From assembly GCF_024172165.1 (NCBI RefSeq), contig NZ_JAMZEB010000002.1:1-64000 (forward strand): DNA of 64,000 nt, read 5' to 3'. Within the stretch, counting starts at the first letter, position 1. Each line of letters begins with the position of its first letter. The DNA comes from Nonomuraea thailandensis (lineage in GTDB: Bacteria > Actinomycetota > Actinomycetes > Streptosporangiales > Streptosporangiaceae). The notes beneath the pieces are model-generated. The model was not told the DNA's origin, did no database searches, and worked only from the letters and a program-made list of their open reading frames with translations. Below, one piece after another: positions 20,148 through 29,904 of the stretch. Both the position numbers and the translations under genes were made by a program.

Positions 20148-20912
20148 TCAGGCGCGGAGGGTCGCTTCCGCGCCGCCGTCCGCGTACAGGATCTGGCCCG
20201 TCATGAACGAGTTGGCGGCGCCGACCGTCCAGGCGAGCAGGGACGCGATCGCGTCGACCGGGCCCGGGAAGGCCAGGGGCTGCGGCATGGCGGCGGCCAC
20301 GAGGGCGCGTGCCTGAGGGTCGTCCAGGAACGTCGTACGGGCCGTCCGAGTGTCCACCACGCCCGGCGCCACCGCGTTGAGCGGGATGCCGGACCCGGCC
20401 CAGGACAGGGCGGCCCGGCGCAGCCACCGGTTGAGCGCGAGCTTGCTCGACGGGTAGACGGCGCGCCCCCGCCCGGACTCGACGAGCGCGCGGGCGGACG
20501 CGGCGGCGGCGTCCTCGTCCATGGTCAGGCAGGACTCCACGAGGCCGTCGTCGGCCGCCACGATGGCGCTCAGTGAGGAGACGGCGACCGCTCTGGGCTG
20601 CGCGGACGCCGCCAGGAGCGGCCGCAGGCCCTCCAGGGTGGCGATGGTGCCGAAGAAGTTGAGCCGCACCGTCAGCTCGGACGGCAGCGCGAGCCCGGCG
20701 ACGGCGACGAGACCGTCGATCCTGCCGCCGGACGCCGAATCGACCTCCGACACCAGGCTGTCGCGGCCCTGCGGGGTGGCCAGGTCGGCGAGCACGTCGG
20801 CGTCGCGCACGTCGCAGCGGATCACCTTCGCTCCCGACGAGGCGAGGTGGTCGGCGGTGGCCGCGCCGATGCCGGAGGCGGCGCCGGTGACGACATAGGT
20901 TCGAGTTTCCAC
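20148..20912 (-). CDS. SDR-family NAD(P)-dependent oxidoreductase
   Basis: 254 residues. Rossmann motif TGAASGIG at the N-terminus, GLVAVAG in place of NNAG, catalytic Ser around VSSLSA and Tyr/Lys in YPSSK, with a mid-chain insertion typical of 3-alpha-hydroxysteroid dehydrogenase-like SDRs. Substrate unknown. GTG start at 20912 with no ribosome-binding site. Instead a near-consensus promoter (TTGACT, 16 nt, TATAAT) places transcription start at or near the GTG, so the mRNA is leaderless. Divergent from proB. Confidence 0.9.
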   Translation of the reverse strand: METRTYVVTGAASGIGAATADHLASSGAKVIRCDVRDADVLADLATPQGRDSLVSEVDSASGGRIDGLVAVAGLALPSELTVRLNFFGTIATLEGLRPLLAASAQPRAVAVSSLSAIVAADDGLVESCLTMDEDAAAASARALVESGRGRAVYPSSKLALNRWLRRAALSWAGSGIPLNAVAPGVVDTRTARTTFLDDPQARALVAAAMPQPLAFPGPVDAIASLLAWTVGAANSFMTGQILYADGGAEATLRA

Positions 20913-20921
20913 GAGTGAAAA

Positions 20922-20961
20922 ATTATATTCGTTGAAGTAATGCAGTCAATGCAGACAATGC
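20922..20961 (-). promoter_or_regulatory. Near-consensus promoter of the SDR gene overlapped by three direct repeats
   Basis: Read leftward: TTGACT (20944-20949), a 16-nt spacer, TATAAT (20922-20927), then 9 nt to the GTG. Three adjacent 9-bp repeats, on the plus strand AAGTAATGC, AGTCAATGC, AGACAATGC (20935-20961), cover the -35 region and look like a repressor or activator site. Confidence 0.7.
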
Positions 20962-21009
20962 GCCGATTCGGTAGCGGTGGCTCACCGGCGAGCCGATAGG
21001 CTGCCTAAC

Positions 21010-22128
21010 GTGCGGGAACAGATCAGCTCAGCGTCGAAGGTCGTCGTCAAGGTCGGCTCCTCCTCGCTCACCACCCCCCAGGGCATGATCGACGTGGATC
21101 GGGTCGACGCCCTGGTGGACGTGCTGGCGGCCAGGCGCCGCACCGGGACGCAGATCGTCCTGGTGTCCTCCGGAGCGATCGCGGCGGGCCTGGGCCCGCT
21201 CGGGCTGAGCGCGCGACCGCGCGACCTGGCCACCCAGCAGGCCGCCGCCTCCGTCGGCCAGGGCGTGCTGGTGGCCCGCTACACCTCCTCCTTCGCCCGC
21301 TACTCGCTGCGCGTGGGCCAGGTGCTGCTGACCGCCGACGACATGATGCGGCGCGCGCACCACGCCAACGCCCAGCGCACCCTGGCCAGGCTGCTGGAGC
21401 TGGGCATCGTGCCCATCGTCAACGAGAACGACACGGTGGCCACCGACGAGATCCGCTTCGGCGACAACGACCGCCTCGCGGCGCTGGTCGCCCATCTGAT
21501 CCACGCCGACGCGCTGGTGCTGCTGTCGGACGTGGACGCGCTCTACGACGGCCCGCCCAGCCGCAGCGGCTCACGCAGGCTGGCCGAGATCCGCGGGCCC
21601 GAAGACCTGGTCGGGGTCGAGCTGGGCAAGAACGGCGCCGCCGTCGGCACCGGCGGCATGATCACCAAGGTGCAGGCGGCCAGGATCGCCACCGGCGCGG
21701 GCGTGCCTGTGGTGCTCACCGCGGCCGCTCACGCGGCCCAGGCGCTCGCCGGAGCCGACGTCGGCACCTACTTCCACCCCGGGGGCCGCCATCCCGGCAC
21801 GCGCCTGCTGTGGCTCGCGCACGCCACCACCGGGCGCGGCCGCCTCCACCTCGACCAGGGCGCCGTGGAGGCCATCGTGGGCCGCCGCAAGTCACTGCTG
21901 CCGGCCGGGGTGACGGCGGTGGAGGGCGAGTTCGCGGCGGGCGACCCGGTGGACCTGTGCGGCCCCCAGGGGCTCGTGGTGGCCCGCGGCCTGGTCAACT
22001 TCGACGCGACCGAGATACCCGGGCTGCTCGGCCGCTCCACGCGGGAGCTGGCGAGCGCCCTCGGTCCGGAATATGAACGCGAGCTGATTCACCGCGACGA
22101 CATCGTCATACTGGAATCCCACAGCTAG
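21010..22128 (+). CDS. proB: Glutamate 5-kinase
   Basis: 372 residues: amino-acid kinase domain (KVGSSSLTT, VSSGAIAAG, NENDTV, FGDNDRLAA) and a C-terminal PUA domain (about 275-365). First step of proline synthesis. GTG 21010 chosen because TAGGCT at 20997-21002 lies 7 nt upstream, a leaderless arrangement; a longer start at GTG 20977 is possible. proA follows after 24 nt. Confidence 0.95.
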   Translation: MREQISSASKVVVKVGSSSLTTPQGMIDVDRVDALVDVLAARRRTGTQIVLVSSGAIAAGLGPLGLSARPRDLATQQAAASVGQGVLVARYTSSFARYSLRVGQVLLTADDMMRRAHHANAQRTLARLLELGIVPIVNENDTVATDEIRFGDNDRLAALVAHLIHADALVLLSDVDALYDGPPSRSGSRRLAEIRGPEDLVGVELGKNGAAVGTGGMITKVQAARIATGAGVPVVLTAAAHAAQALAGADVGTYFHPGGRHPGTRLLWLAHATTGRGRLHLDQGAVEAIVGRRKSLLPAGVTAVEGEFAAGDPVDLCGPQGLVVARGLVNFDATEIPGLLGRSTRELASALGPEYERELIHRDDIVILESHS

Positions 22129-22152
22129 ACAAGCCCTGGCAAGGAGCGCGTG

Positions 22153-23427
22153 ATGTCCGAAGAGTTCCTGAAGGTCGCCCGTGCGGCACGAGAGGCCGCC
22201 GCCGAGCTGGCCCCGCTGCCGCGGGCCCCCAAGGACCGGGCGCTGCGCACGATCGCCGACGCCCTGGTCGCGCATGCCGCCGAGATCGTCCAGGCCAACG
22301 CCGAGGACGTCGAGCGGGCCAGGGCCCAGGGCACCTCCGAGTCGATGATCGACCGGCTGCGGCTCGACGAGGCCAGGATCGGCGCCATCGCCGAGGCCGT
22401 GCGCCAGGTGGCCGACCTGCCCGACCCGGTCGGCGAGGTCGTCCGCGGCTCCACGCTGCCCAACGGGCTGGAGCTGCGCCAGCTCAGGGTGCCGCTGGGC
22501 GTGATCGGCATCATCTACGAGGGCCGTCCCAACGTCACCGTCGACGCCGCCGCGCTCTGCCTCAAGAGCGGCAACGCGGTGCTGCTGCGCGGCTCGTCCA
22601 GCGCCTACTCCTCCAACACCGCGCTGGTGAAGGTCATGCAGGGCGCGCTGCGGGGCACCGAGGTGCCCGCCGACGCCGTCCAGCTCGTGCCGGGCCTGAC
22701 GCGCGACTCGGTCAAGGAGCTCATGCGGGCCCGCGGGCTGGTCGACGTGCTGATCCCGCGCGGCGGCGCGTCCCTGATCAACTCGGTGGTCGAGGAGTCC
22801 ACGGTGCCGGTGATCGAGACCGGCGTGGGCAACTGCCACGTGTACGTCGACGCCGAGGCCGACGTCGACCTGGCCGTGCAGATCCTGCTCAACGCCAAGG
22901 CGCAGCGGCCGTCGGTGTGCAACGCCGCCGAGACGTTCCTGGTGCACGCCGGCGTCGCCGACGCGTTCGTGCCCAGGGCGCTGGCGGCGCTGCGCGAGGC
23001 GGGCGTGACCGTGCACGGCGACGAGCGGATCGCCGGCTACGGCGCCGAGGTCGTGCCCGTCACCGACGACGACTTCTTCACCGAGTACCTCTCGCTCGAC
23101 ATCGCCGCGGCCGTCGTCGGCTCGCTGGAGGAGGCGGTGGCGCACATCCGGCGCTACGGCTCCGGCCACACCGACGCCATCGTCACCCGCTCGCAGCAGG
23201 CGGCCCGCAGGTTCGTGGCGCTCGTCGACTCGGCGGCCGTGGCCGTCAACGCCTCGACGCGCTTCACCGACGGCGGCGAGTTCGGGTTCGGGGCGGAGAT
23301 CGGCATCTCCACGCAGAAGCTGCACGCGCGCGGCCCGATGGGGCTGCCCGAGCTCACCTCCACCAAGTGGATCTATACGGGTGAGGGGCATTTGCGCACG
23401 TCAGAGGGCACGGTGGTGTGCGGTTGA
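22153..23427 (+). CDS. proA: Gamma-glutamyl phosphate reductase
   Basis: 424 residues of the aldehyde dehydrogenase superfamily. Active-site Cys lies in [10 protein letters not shown], and the NAD(P)-binding [10 protein letters not shown] and [10 protein letters not shown] are present. It reduces glutamyl-5-phosphate to the semialdehyde. AAGGAG at 22141-22146 favours ATG 22153 over GTG 22150. Operon with proB. Confidence 0.96.
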   Translation: MSEEFLKVARAAREAAAELAPLPRAPKDRALRTIADALVAHAAEIVQANAEDVERARAQGTSESMIDRLRLDEARIGAIAEAVRQVADLPDPVGEVVRGSTLPNGLELRQLRVPLGVIGIIYEGRPNVTVDAAALCLKSGNAVLLRGSSSAYSSNTALVKVMQGALRGTEVPADAVQLVPGLTRDSVKELMRARGLVDVLIPRGGASLINSVVEESTVPVIETGVGNCHVYVDAEADVDLAVQILLNAKAQRPSVCNAAETFLVHAGVADAFVPRALAALREAGVTVHGDERIAGYGAEVVPVTDDDFFTEYLSLDIAAAVVGSLEEAVAHIRRYGSGHTDAIVTRSQQAARRFVALVDSAAVAVNASTRFTDGGEFGFGAEIGISTQKLHARGPMGLPELTSTKWIYTGEGHLRTSEGTVVCG

Positions 23428-23477
23428 CCGGCGTGTCGGCCTGACCGGCACGGGGTGCCGCGGCTTGACTGGGGGGC

Positions 23478-23654
23478 ATGGAAATTGTCGTCGCCCTGGT
23501 CTTCTCGGCCGCGGTCCTGTTCGGCGCCGACCGGCTGCTGCTCTGGCTGGAGAGCCGCGGCCACGTCAACTGGCGCAGGAAGGGCCGCAGGCAACTGTCG
23601 GACGAGCCCACGGCCGGGCTCGACAGCATGCTCTCCGATCACACACGCCGATAA
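23478..23654 (+). CDS. Small single-pass membrane protein
   Basis: 58 residues: MEIVVALVFSAAVLFGADRL begins a transmembrane helix (about 2-24), followed by a basic segment (NWRRKGRRQ) and a polar tail. G-rich stretch GGGGGG directly precedes ATG 23478. It lies between proA and the kinase. No family recognised; codon usage (G/C at third positions) supports coding. Confidence 0.55.
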   Translation: MEIVVALVFSAAVLFGADRLLLWLESRGHVNWRRKGRRQLSDEPTAGLDSMLSDHTRR

Positions 23655-23736
23655 TCCTTCGGCGTGCCTCACACGGTAACTCGCGTACCGGCGCTAGGGT
23701 TGTGTCCCTTATGGGCGCGCCGGGCGGGGAGGGACG

Positions 23737-25509
23737 GTGAGCAAGCTCGGCAAGGTCGGGCCGTACACCCTGGTCGAGCGGCTCGGCCGGGGCGGAATGG
23801 GTGAGGTCTACCTCGCCACCACCCGCCGCGGCGAGCAGGTCGCGCTCAAGGTCCTGCGCGACCTGACAGAGGACGAGACCGCACGCATCCGGCTGGAGCG
23901 TGAGGTCCGCGCGCTGCGCAGGGTCGAGAGCCCGTACGTCGCCAAGGTGCTCGACGCCGACCTCAACTGTGCCCGGCCCTACCTCGTCATGGAGCACATC
24001 GAGGGCGCCACGCTGCTCGACCGGGTACGCCAGAGCGGCGCTCTCGACGTTTCCCAGCTCGTCGACATGGCCCAGGGCATCGCCGCCGCGCTGGCGATCA
24101 TCCACGCGGCCGGGGTCGTGCACCGCGACGTCAAGCCCGGCAACATCATCATGGCCGACCGGGGGCCGGTGCTGATCGACTTCGGCATCGCCCAGGTGCT
24201 CGACGCGACCCGGCTGACCATGACCGGCACGTTCCTCGGCACCCCGGGCTACACGGCGCCAGAGATCTTCGCCGACGAGCAGGTCGACTCGCCCGCCGAC
24301 GTGCACGCCTGGGCGGCCACGGTGGCGTTCGCGGCGACGGGGCGGCCGACGTTCGGGCGGGGCACGGCCGAGGCGCAGATGTACGCGGTGCTGAACGGCC
24401 GGGCCGACCTCAAGGGCGTGCCTGTGGAGCTGCTGCCGCTGGTGCGCGCGGCGCTCAACAGGGAGCCGGGCAAGCGGCCCACGGCGGCACTGCTGGCCGA
24501 CCGGCTCTCCAGGCTGGCCAAGGCCACCAGCACGGCCGAGAGCGAGCAGGCTGCCGGTGGGCGCGCGGGCGACGCGGCCGAGGAGCCCGCCAAGGGCACG
24601 GCCGCGCGCGGCCGTACGGCCGACGATTCCGGCGCGCGGGGCGAGGCCAAGGCGCGCAGCAGGCCCAACGCGGTGCCCGCGGAGGGCAAGGTGCCGCCGC
24701 CGCGCGGCCGTACGGGAAGCAGGCCCGTGCCCGACGGCGGCGGGCGGAGCGGGAGCAGGTCCGCCACCGACGGGAGCGGGCGGGCCGGGAGCAGGCCCGT
24801 GCCCGACGGGAAGGGCGCGGCGGCGGTGGCGCGCAGCCGGGCCGAGGGGAAGGTGCCGGCGCCGCGGGCCCGTACGAGCATCGACGGGAAGACCACAGGC
24901 CCGCGGCCGAAGATGACCGCCTCACGCCAGCGCACGGCGGCGGCCGTCAGGAGCAGGACGACGGCCAGGCCGAAGGCCGAGTCGGCCACCACCCTGCCCG
25001 CGGGCAACGGCGCGCTGCTGATGCTCGCGGTGCTGGCCGTGCCGTGCGTGGTGGCCTCGGTGATCTGGCCGATCGCCTCGATCGCGATCACGGCCGTGTT
25101 CGTGGTGCTGACCAGGACGCTCTGGATGAGCCACTGGCTGGTCAGGAGGCGCAGCTCCCGGCGCACGCGGGTGACGCTGCGTGTGCTGCTCTTCCCGATG
25201 GCGCTGGCCGGGGCGGCGGCCACCGCCGTCGTGTGGCCCGGGGTGCCTGTCGCGGTGGCGTCGGGCGGGGCGCTGTGGGCCACCGGTGGCGGTCAGATCG
25301 ACGCCGACTGGTGGCAGCAGGCCGCGCCCGTGACCGTGGCCGGGGTGGTGTTCGGGATGTTGTGCGGCGGCATCACCGGGCGAGAGATCGAGCGGATCGG
25401 GCACCGGTTGCCCGATCTGCGGAGAGAGGGGCTGCGCGCACTGGCCGTGCTGGGCGGGTTCGTCGCCCTGTGCGCGGCCGCCGTACGCGCGATCGCCCTT
25501 CTGCTGTGA
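23737..25509 (+). CDS. Membrane Ser/Thr protein kinase (Hanks type) with polytopic C-terminus
   Basis: 590 residues. Kinase domain 10-265: Gly loop GRGGMGEV, Lys38, catalytic [22 protein letters not shown]. Residues about 270-425 are a disordered linker with repeated RSGS/PVPDG units. The last about 150 residues form four or five transmembrane helices instead of the single helix plus PASTA or other external sensor seen in PknB-type kinases. So sensing, if any, is within the membrane. GTG 23737 with GGGGAGGG; TAGGGT at 23695-23700 is a good -10, giving a short leader. Confidence 0.92.
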   Translation: MSKLGKVGPYTLVERLGRGGMGEVYLATTRRGEQVALKVLRDLTEDETARIRLEREVRALRRVESPYVAKVLDADLNCARPYLVMEHIEGATLLDRVRQSGALDVSQLVDMAQGIAAALAIIHAAGVVHRDVKPGNIIMADRGPVLIDFGIAQVLDATRLTMTGTFLGTPGYTAPEIFADEQVDSPADVHAWAATVAFAATGRPTFGRGTAEAQMYAVLNGRADLKGVPVELLPLVRAALNREPGKRPTAALLADRLSRLAKATSTAESEQAAGGRAGDAAEEPAKGTAARGRTADDSGARGEAKARSRPNAVPAEGKVPPPRGRTGSRPVPDGGGRSGSRSATDGSGRAGSRPVPDGKGAAAVARSRAEGKVPAPRARTSIDGKTTGPRPKMTASRQRTAAAVRSRTTARPKAESATTLPAGNGALLMLAVLAVPCVVASVIWPIASIAITAVFVVLTRTLWMSHWLVRRRSSRRTRVTLRVLLFPMALAGAAATAVVWPGVPVAVASGGALWATGGGQIDADWWQQAAPVTVAGVVFGMLCGGITGREIERIGHRLPDLRREGLRALAVLGGFVALCAAAVRAIALLL

Positions 25510-25600
25510 CGGGCCCTGGCAGGACCGGGCGGGCCTTGGCGGCCCGCCGCCGGCTCACGGCGGGCCGGCGCGACTGATCACGCCGATCGGTCGCGCGGTT

Positions 25601-26623
25601 TCAGCCCTGGCCGCCGTCGCGGCGGGAGAAGCGGTTGAAGATGCGCTCGCCCGCGTTGACCGCGCCCTCGGCCACGTCGCGCAGGACGCCGATGAACGGG
25701 TCCTGGGACTGCTGCCAGGACGCGCGGTAGGACTCGGCCGCCGCCTTGATCTCGTCGGTCACCCGCGCGTTGGGGTCGTCCTCCCTGCGGGGGTAGTCGC
25801 CGCCGAGGATCCGCTCGTACTCGCCGCCGCGCTGCCACCTGTCCAGCTCCGCCACGCGCACCACCGCGAACGGGTGGGTGGTGCCGAGGAGGTTGAGGAC
25901 CTTGAGGAAGCCGTCGCGAAGGTCGCCCGCGGTGTCGTACTCCCGGAACTGCTCCAGGAACGCCTCGATGTTCATCTCGTGCGTGTAGTCGCCGCCGGCG
26001 AGCTTCATCAGCGCGCGCTTGGCCGCGTCGGGGTCCTGCCCGACGAGCAGGCCGCCGCGGTCGGAGGACAGCTCGGACTTGCGGTACCACTCCTCCAGGC
26101 CCGCGACGATCGCCCGCAGGCCGATGTAGCCGAGCGGGATCCAGGCCACGCGGGCGGCGAGGGTGGTGAGGATGTCGAGCATCGTCCGGTAGACCGCGTG
26201 CCCCGACAGGATGTGCGAGGTCTCGTGGCCGATGACGAAGCGCTGCTCCTCCTCGTTCATGAGGTTGAGCAGGCCGGTGGTGACGACGATGAACGGGTCG
26301 TCGAAGCCGATGGCCTTGGCCTGGACGTGCGGGTCCTGCTGGACGTAGATCTCGGGGATCCGGTGCAGGTCGAGCGTGTAGGCCGCGTCGCGGCCCATGT
26401 CGTACAGCGAACGGAACTGGGTCTCGCTCACGCGTACCGCGGAGGCCAGATACATCAGGCGCAGGCGGCGCTCGCTGACGAGACCGGACATCTGCTTGAG
26501 AACCGTGTCGAACCCACTCAGCTTGCGCAGAGCGACCAGGGCGGACCGGTCTGCGGGGTGTTCGTAGGCTCGGGACGAGATGCCGGGCAGTTGGACGCGG
26601 TTGCGGTCCGGGGTGGTCGTCAT
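25601..26623 (-). CDS. M48-family (Ste24/HtpX-like) zinc metallopeptidase
   Basis: 340 residues starting [14 protein letters not shown]. The zinc-binding HETSH (HExxH) is near residue 133 and a downstream Glu-rich helix ([11 protein letters not shown]) supplies the third ligand. One or two hydrophobic segments around [15 protein letters not shown] suggest membrane attachment. No ribosome-binding site; TAGCAT at 26631-26636 lies 7 nt before the ATG, so a leaderless mRNA is likely. Shares a short divergent promoter region with nadD. Confidence 0.88.
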   Translation of the reverse strand: MTTTPDRNRVQLPGISSRAYEHPADRSALVALRKLSGFDTVLKQMSGLVSERRLRLMYLASAVRVSETQFRSLYDMGRDAAYTLDLHRIPEIYVQQDPHVQAKAIGFDDPFIVVTTGLLNLMNEEEQRFVIGHETSHILSGHAVYRTMLDILTTLAARVAWIPLGYIGLRAIVAGLEEWYRKSELSSDRGGLLVGQDPDAAKRALMKLAGGDYTHEMNIEAFLEQFREYDTAGDLRDGFLKVLNLLGTTHPFAVVRVAELDRWQRGGEYERILGGDYPRREDDPNARVTDEIKAAAESYRASWQQSQDPFIGVLRDVAEGAVNAGERIFNRFSRRDGGQG

Positions 26624-26719
26624 GCCCGGCATGCTACGTCCGCAACGGAAGTGATGCGCGGTCATCACGAAGGGGGGTCCATTCATGTTGGGGGAGAGCG
26701 TCCGCGTAAGGTCCGTTTC

Positions 26720-27337
26720 ATGATGAATGCGCCTGGTGTGCAGGGGATGAGGCGAGTAGGCGTGATGGGTGGGACGTTCGACCCCATCCACCACGGGCAC
26801 CTGGTCGCGGCCAGTGAGGTCGCCCATCACTTCCAGCTCGACGAGGTCGTCTTCGTGCCGACCGGCCGGCCGTACCAGAAGTCGGAGCGGGAGGTTTCGG
26901 CTCCCGAGGACCGTTATCTGATGACGGTGATCGCGACGGCGTCCAATCCCCGCTTCTCCGTCAGCAGGGTCGATGTGGACCGTCCCGGGCCCACGTTCAC
27001 GATCGATACTTTGCGTGATATTTCCGAGATTTATGGGCCTGACACGCAGCTGTTCTTCATCACCGGCGCCGACGCGCTCGGCGCCATACTCGACTGGCAG
27101 CAGGCCGACGAGCTGTTCGAGCTCGCGCATTTCGTCGGGTGCACGCGCCCGGGGCACACGCTGCACGACCCTGGCCTGCCCGAAGGCCGCGTGACGTTGC
27201 TGGAGATTCCCGCCCTGGCCATTTCCTCGTCCGAGTGCCGTCAGCGCGTGGCAAAGGGCGAGCCGATTTGGTATCTGGTGCCCGATGGAATCGTCCAGTA
27301 CATCAACAAGCGCGGGTTGTACCACGCGGCCGGCTGA
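26720..27337 (+). CDS. nadD: Nicotinate-mononucleotide adenylyltransferase
   Basis: 205 residues. [11 protein letters not shown] is the nucleotidyltransferase signature and ISSSECR the C-terminal phosphate-binding motif. It converts NaMN to NaAD in NAD synthesis. ATG 26720 follows TAAGGT (26707-26712) by 7 nt (leaderless); a second ATG at 26723 is in frame. First of nadD, rsfS and phosphatase. Confidence 0.95.
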   Translation: MMNAPGVQGMRRVGVMGGTFDPIHHGHLVAASEVAHHFQLDEVVFVPTGRPYQKSEREVSAPEDRYLMTVIATASNPRFSVSRVDVDRPGPTFTIDTLRDISEIYGPDTQLFFITGADALGAILDWQQADELFELAHFVGCTRPGHTLHDPGLPEGRVTLLEIPALAISSSECRQRVAKGEPIWYLVPDGIVQYINKRGLYHAAG

Positions 27338-27431
27338 CGGGGTTCACGGATACACAGGTGAGGGGTTTCGGGCTGGAAGGGTACCCTCAACATAAGGGCA
27401 TGCTGCCGACACAGGAGGACAGACCCGCATC

Positions 27432-27827
27432 GTGACCGCATCTGACAGATCCGTCCAGCTCGTGCGCATCGCCGCGGAAGCCGCGGCCGACAAGCTGGCC
27501 GATGACATCCTCGCCTACGACGTGAGCGAACAGCTCGTCATCACCGACGCCTTCCTGCTCTGCTCCGCCACCAACGACCGCCAGGTACGCGCCATCGTCG
27601 ACGAGATCGAGGAGCGGCTGCGCACCGAGGCCGGCGCCAAGCCCGTACGCCGTGAAGGCGAGCGCGAGGGCCGCTGGGTGCTGCTCGACTTCATCGACAT
27701 CGTCGTCCACGTCCAGCACGAGGAAGACCGTACGTTCTACGCGCTCGAGCGCCTCTGGAAGGACTGCCCGGCCATCTCGCTGCCGGAGAGCGTCATGCAG
27801 GCCAACCTCCAGCGGGCCCGCGCGTGA
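27432..27827 (+). CDS. rsfS: Ribosome silencing factor RsfS (Iojap family)
   Basis: 131 residues. DAFLLCSATNDRQVRAI and WVLLDFIDIVVHVQ are family signatures. It binds L14 and blocks 30S joining under starvation. GTG start with AGGAGGA 12 nt upstream. The stop overlaps a 13-codon frame leading to the phosphatase gene. Confidence 0.94.
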   Translation: MTASDRSVQLVRIAAEAAADKLADDILAYDVSEQLVITDAFLLCSATNDRQVRAIVDEIEERLRTEAGAKPVRREGEREGRWVLLDFIDIVVHVQHEEDRTFYALERLWKDCPAISLPESVMQANLQRARA

Positions 27828-27861
27828 GCCGCACCTCCATGCGTTCGAGCGGAGCCGCCGC

Positions 27862-28491
27862 ATGAGCCGGCGGATCGTGTGCCTGCGTCACGGGCAGACC
27901 CTGTGGAACGTCGAGCAGCGCTTCCAGGGCCACTCCGACATCCCCCTCGACGAGACCGGCGTCGCGCAGGCCGCCAGGGCGGCCTCGCTGCTGGCCTCGC
28001 TGCGACCCACCATGATCGTCTCTTCCGACCTCCAGCGGGCCAACGACACGGCCCTCGCCCTCGGGCGGCTGATCAGCCTCGACGTGGCGGTCGACAAGGA
28101 CTTCCGCGAGCGCGGCGGTGGGCAGTGGGAAGGGCTCACCCGCCAGGAGATCGCCGCGCGCTGGCCCGAGGAGTACGCCGCGTGGGAGGCGCCCGACGGC
28201 GAGCCCGTCACCGACGTGGCCGCCAGGGTGGCGACCGCGATGCGCCGGTGGGCGGCCCGGGTCGACGACGACGGGCTGCTGGTCGTGGTCTCCCACGGCG
28301 CGGCGCTGCGGCTGGGCATCTGCGAGCTGCTCGGGCTGCCCGAGCAGCTGTGGCCGGCGCTGGGCGGGCTGGGCAACTGCTCCTGGTCCGTGCTGCAGGA
28401 AGGCCGAAGGGGGTGGCGGCTGCTGGAGCACAACGCCGGCACCCTGCCCGAGCCGGTGCACAGCGACGACAAGCCCGAGGCCGAGGCCTGA
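27862..28491 (+). CDS. Histidine phosphatase, probable glucosyl-3-phosphoglycerate phosphatase
   Basis: 209 residues of the phosphoglycerate mutase-like superfamily: phospho-acceptor His in LRHGQT (residues 8-13), RGGGQWEGLT, and second His in SHGAALR. In Mycobacterium the gene directly after nadD and rsfS is the glucosyl-3-phosphoglycerate phosphatase GpgP. The same order here supports, but does not prove, that function. ATG 27862 with AGCGGAG 7 nt upstream, ATGA overlap with a 13-codon relay frame. Confidence 0.85.
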   Translation: MSRRIVCLRHGQTLWNVEQRFQGHSDIPLDETGVAQAARAASLLASLRPTMIVSSDLQRANDTALALGRLISLDVAVDKDFRERGGGQWEGLTRQEIAARWPEEYAAWEAPDGEPVTDVAARVATAMRRWAARVDDDGLLVVVSHGAALRLGICELLGLPEQLWPALGGLGNCSWSVLQEGRRGWRLLEHNAGTLPEPVHSDDKPEAEA

Positions 28492-28610
28492 CGTTCGTAC
28501 GGCTCGGGGGCCGTACGGACATACGGCGGGCCTCGCGCGACGAATAACCCGACGACACAAACCGAGGCGGCCTGGGACGGCGGGCCGCTGACGTCGGGGA
28601 AGGTTCGTCG

Positions 28611-28919
28611 ATGGAGATTCAGTCACTTCGCTATGCGGTCACGCTCGCCGAGGAGCTGCACTTCGGGCGGGCCGCGCAGCGGCATTTCATCGCGGCCCAG
28701 CCGTTCGGGCGGCACATCCAGCGCCTGGAGCGGGAGGTCGGGCGGCGGCTGTTCGAGCGTACGAGCCGGAAGGTCGTGCTCACGCCGGCCGGGGAGCGGC
28801 TGGTCGCGGAGGCACGCAGGGTGCTGGCGGCGGTGGACGGGCTGGCGGAGGCGGTCCGCTCGTCCGAACGGGCGGCTTGTGACATTCCTGCGAGGAGAGA
28901 TCGTAACCTTTCCCGCTGA
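28611..28919 (+). pseudogene. Truncated LysR-family regulator (DNA-binding domain only)
   Basis: 102 residues. The first 85 are a normal LysR winged helix-turn-helix (LRYAVTLAEELHFGRAAQ, RRLFERTSRKVVLTPAGE) plus the linker helix. The about 200-residue effector domain is missing, and the frame ends in an unrelated Arg-rich tail. The next gene starts 36 nt later. Most likely a decayed regulator of the MBL/FAH genes; a small repressor made of the DNA-binding half alone is less likely. Confidence 0.75.
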
Positions 28920-28955
28920 TGATGCCCCGCGGGATGCCGTGCTGAAGTCGATGGC

Positions 28956-29894
28956 ATGGGACATCAGAGGATCAGGCTGGATTCGGCCGCTCTGCAGGAG
29001 ATCGTGCCCGGGGTGCACGCGTGGGTGCAGCCCGACGGCACCTGGTGGGTCAACAACGCCGGCGCGGTGACGGGAGACGACGGCACGATCGTCGTCGACA
29101 CCTGCGCCACCGAGGAACGTACCCGGAGATTCCTCCGCGCGCTGGAGGCCGCCACCGACGACGCCCCCATCAGGGCCGCGGTCAACACGCACCAGCACGG
29201 CGACCACACCCACGGCAACTGCCTGCTGCCGGAGCAGGCCGTGATCGTGGGGCACGAGAGCGTCCGCGAGAGCGTGCTGACGGACTTCGTCATCGACGGA
29301 TGCCCGCCGTTCTGGTCGCCGGTGCCCGACTGGGGCGGGGTGACGCGGCGACCGCCGTCGCTCGTGTTCAGCTCCGAGCTGACCGTCTACAGCGGCGGGC
29401 GGCGGATCGACCTGCTGCATCCGGGCCATCCCGCGCACACCGCCGGTGACGTGGTGGCGTGGCTGCCGGAGGAGCGCGTGCTGTTCACCGGCGACCTGCT
29501 CTTCCACGGGATCACGCCGCTGGTGCTGATGGGGTCGGTCGACGGGGCCCTGCGGTCGCTGGACTGGCTGGCCGGGTTCGGCGCCGAGCACGTCGTGCCC
29601 GGGCACGGCCCGCTCGCCGACGCCGCCACGCTGCCCGGCATCCTGGCCGATCACGAGCGTTACTTCCGGTTCGTGGCCGACACCGCGGCGGCCGGGCTGC
29701 GGCGCGGGCTGAGCCCCCTGGACGCCGCCCGGCGCGCCGACCTGCGCGCCTTCCAGGGGTGGCCCGACGCGGAACGGCTCGTGCTCAACCTGCATCGCGC
29801 GTACGCCGACGCGGCCGGCGCCGACGTGGACCTGCCGGCGGCCTTCGTCGAGGCCATGGAGTGGAACCGCGGCCCCTTCCCCACGGCCGTCTGA
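28956..29894 (+). CDS. MBL-fold metallo-hydrolase
   Basis: 312 residues. Metal-binding THQHGDHTHG (HxHxDH) near residue 89, then GHPAHTAGD, FTGDLLFHG and VPGHGP supply the remaining ligands. Similar enzymes hydrolyse lactones or thioesters in catabolic clusters. ATG 28956; a TAACCT box near 28905 may be the promoter. Followed after 10 nt by a FAH-family gene, so probably one operon for degradation of a cyclic or aromatic compound. Confidence 0.85.
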   Translation: MGHQRIRLDSAALQEIVPGVHAWVQPDGTWWVNNAGAVTGDDGTIVVDTCATEERTRRFLRALEAATDDAPIRAAVNTHQHGDHTHGNCLLPEQAVIVGHESVRESVLTDFVIDGCPPFWSPVPDWGGVTRRPPSLVFSSELTVYSGGRRIDLLHPGHPAHTAGDVVAWLPEERVLFTGDLLFHGITPLVLMGSVDGALRSLDWLAGFGAEHVVPGHGPLADAATLPGILADHERYFRFVADTAAAGLRRGLSPLDAARRADLRAFQGWPDAERLVLNLHRAYADAAGADVDLPAAFVEAMEWNRGPFPTAV

Positions 29895-29904
29895 GGAGGC
29901 CGCG

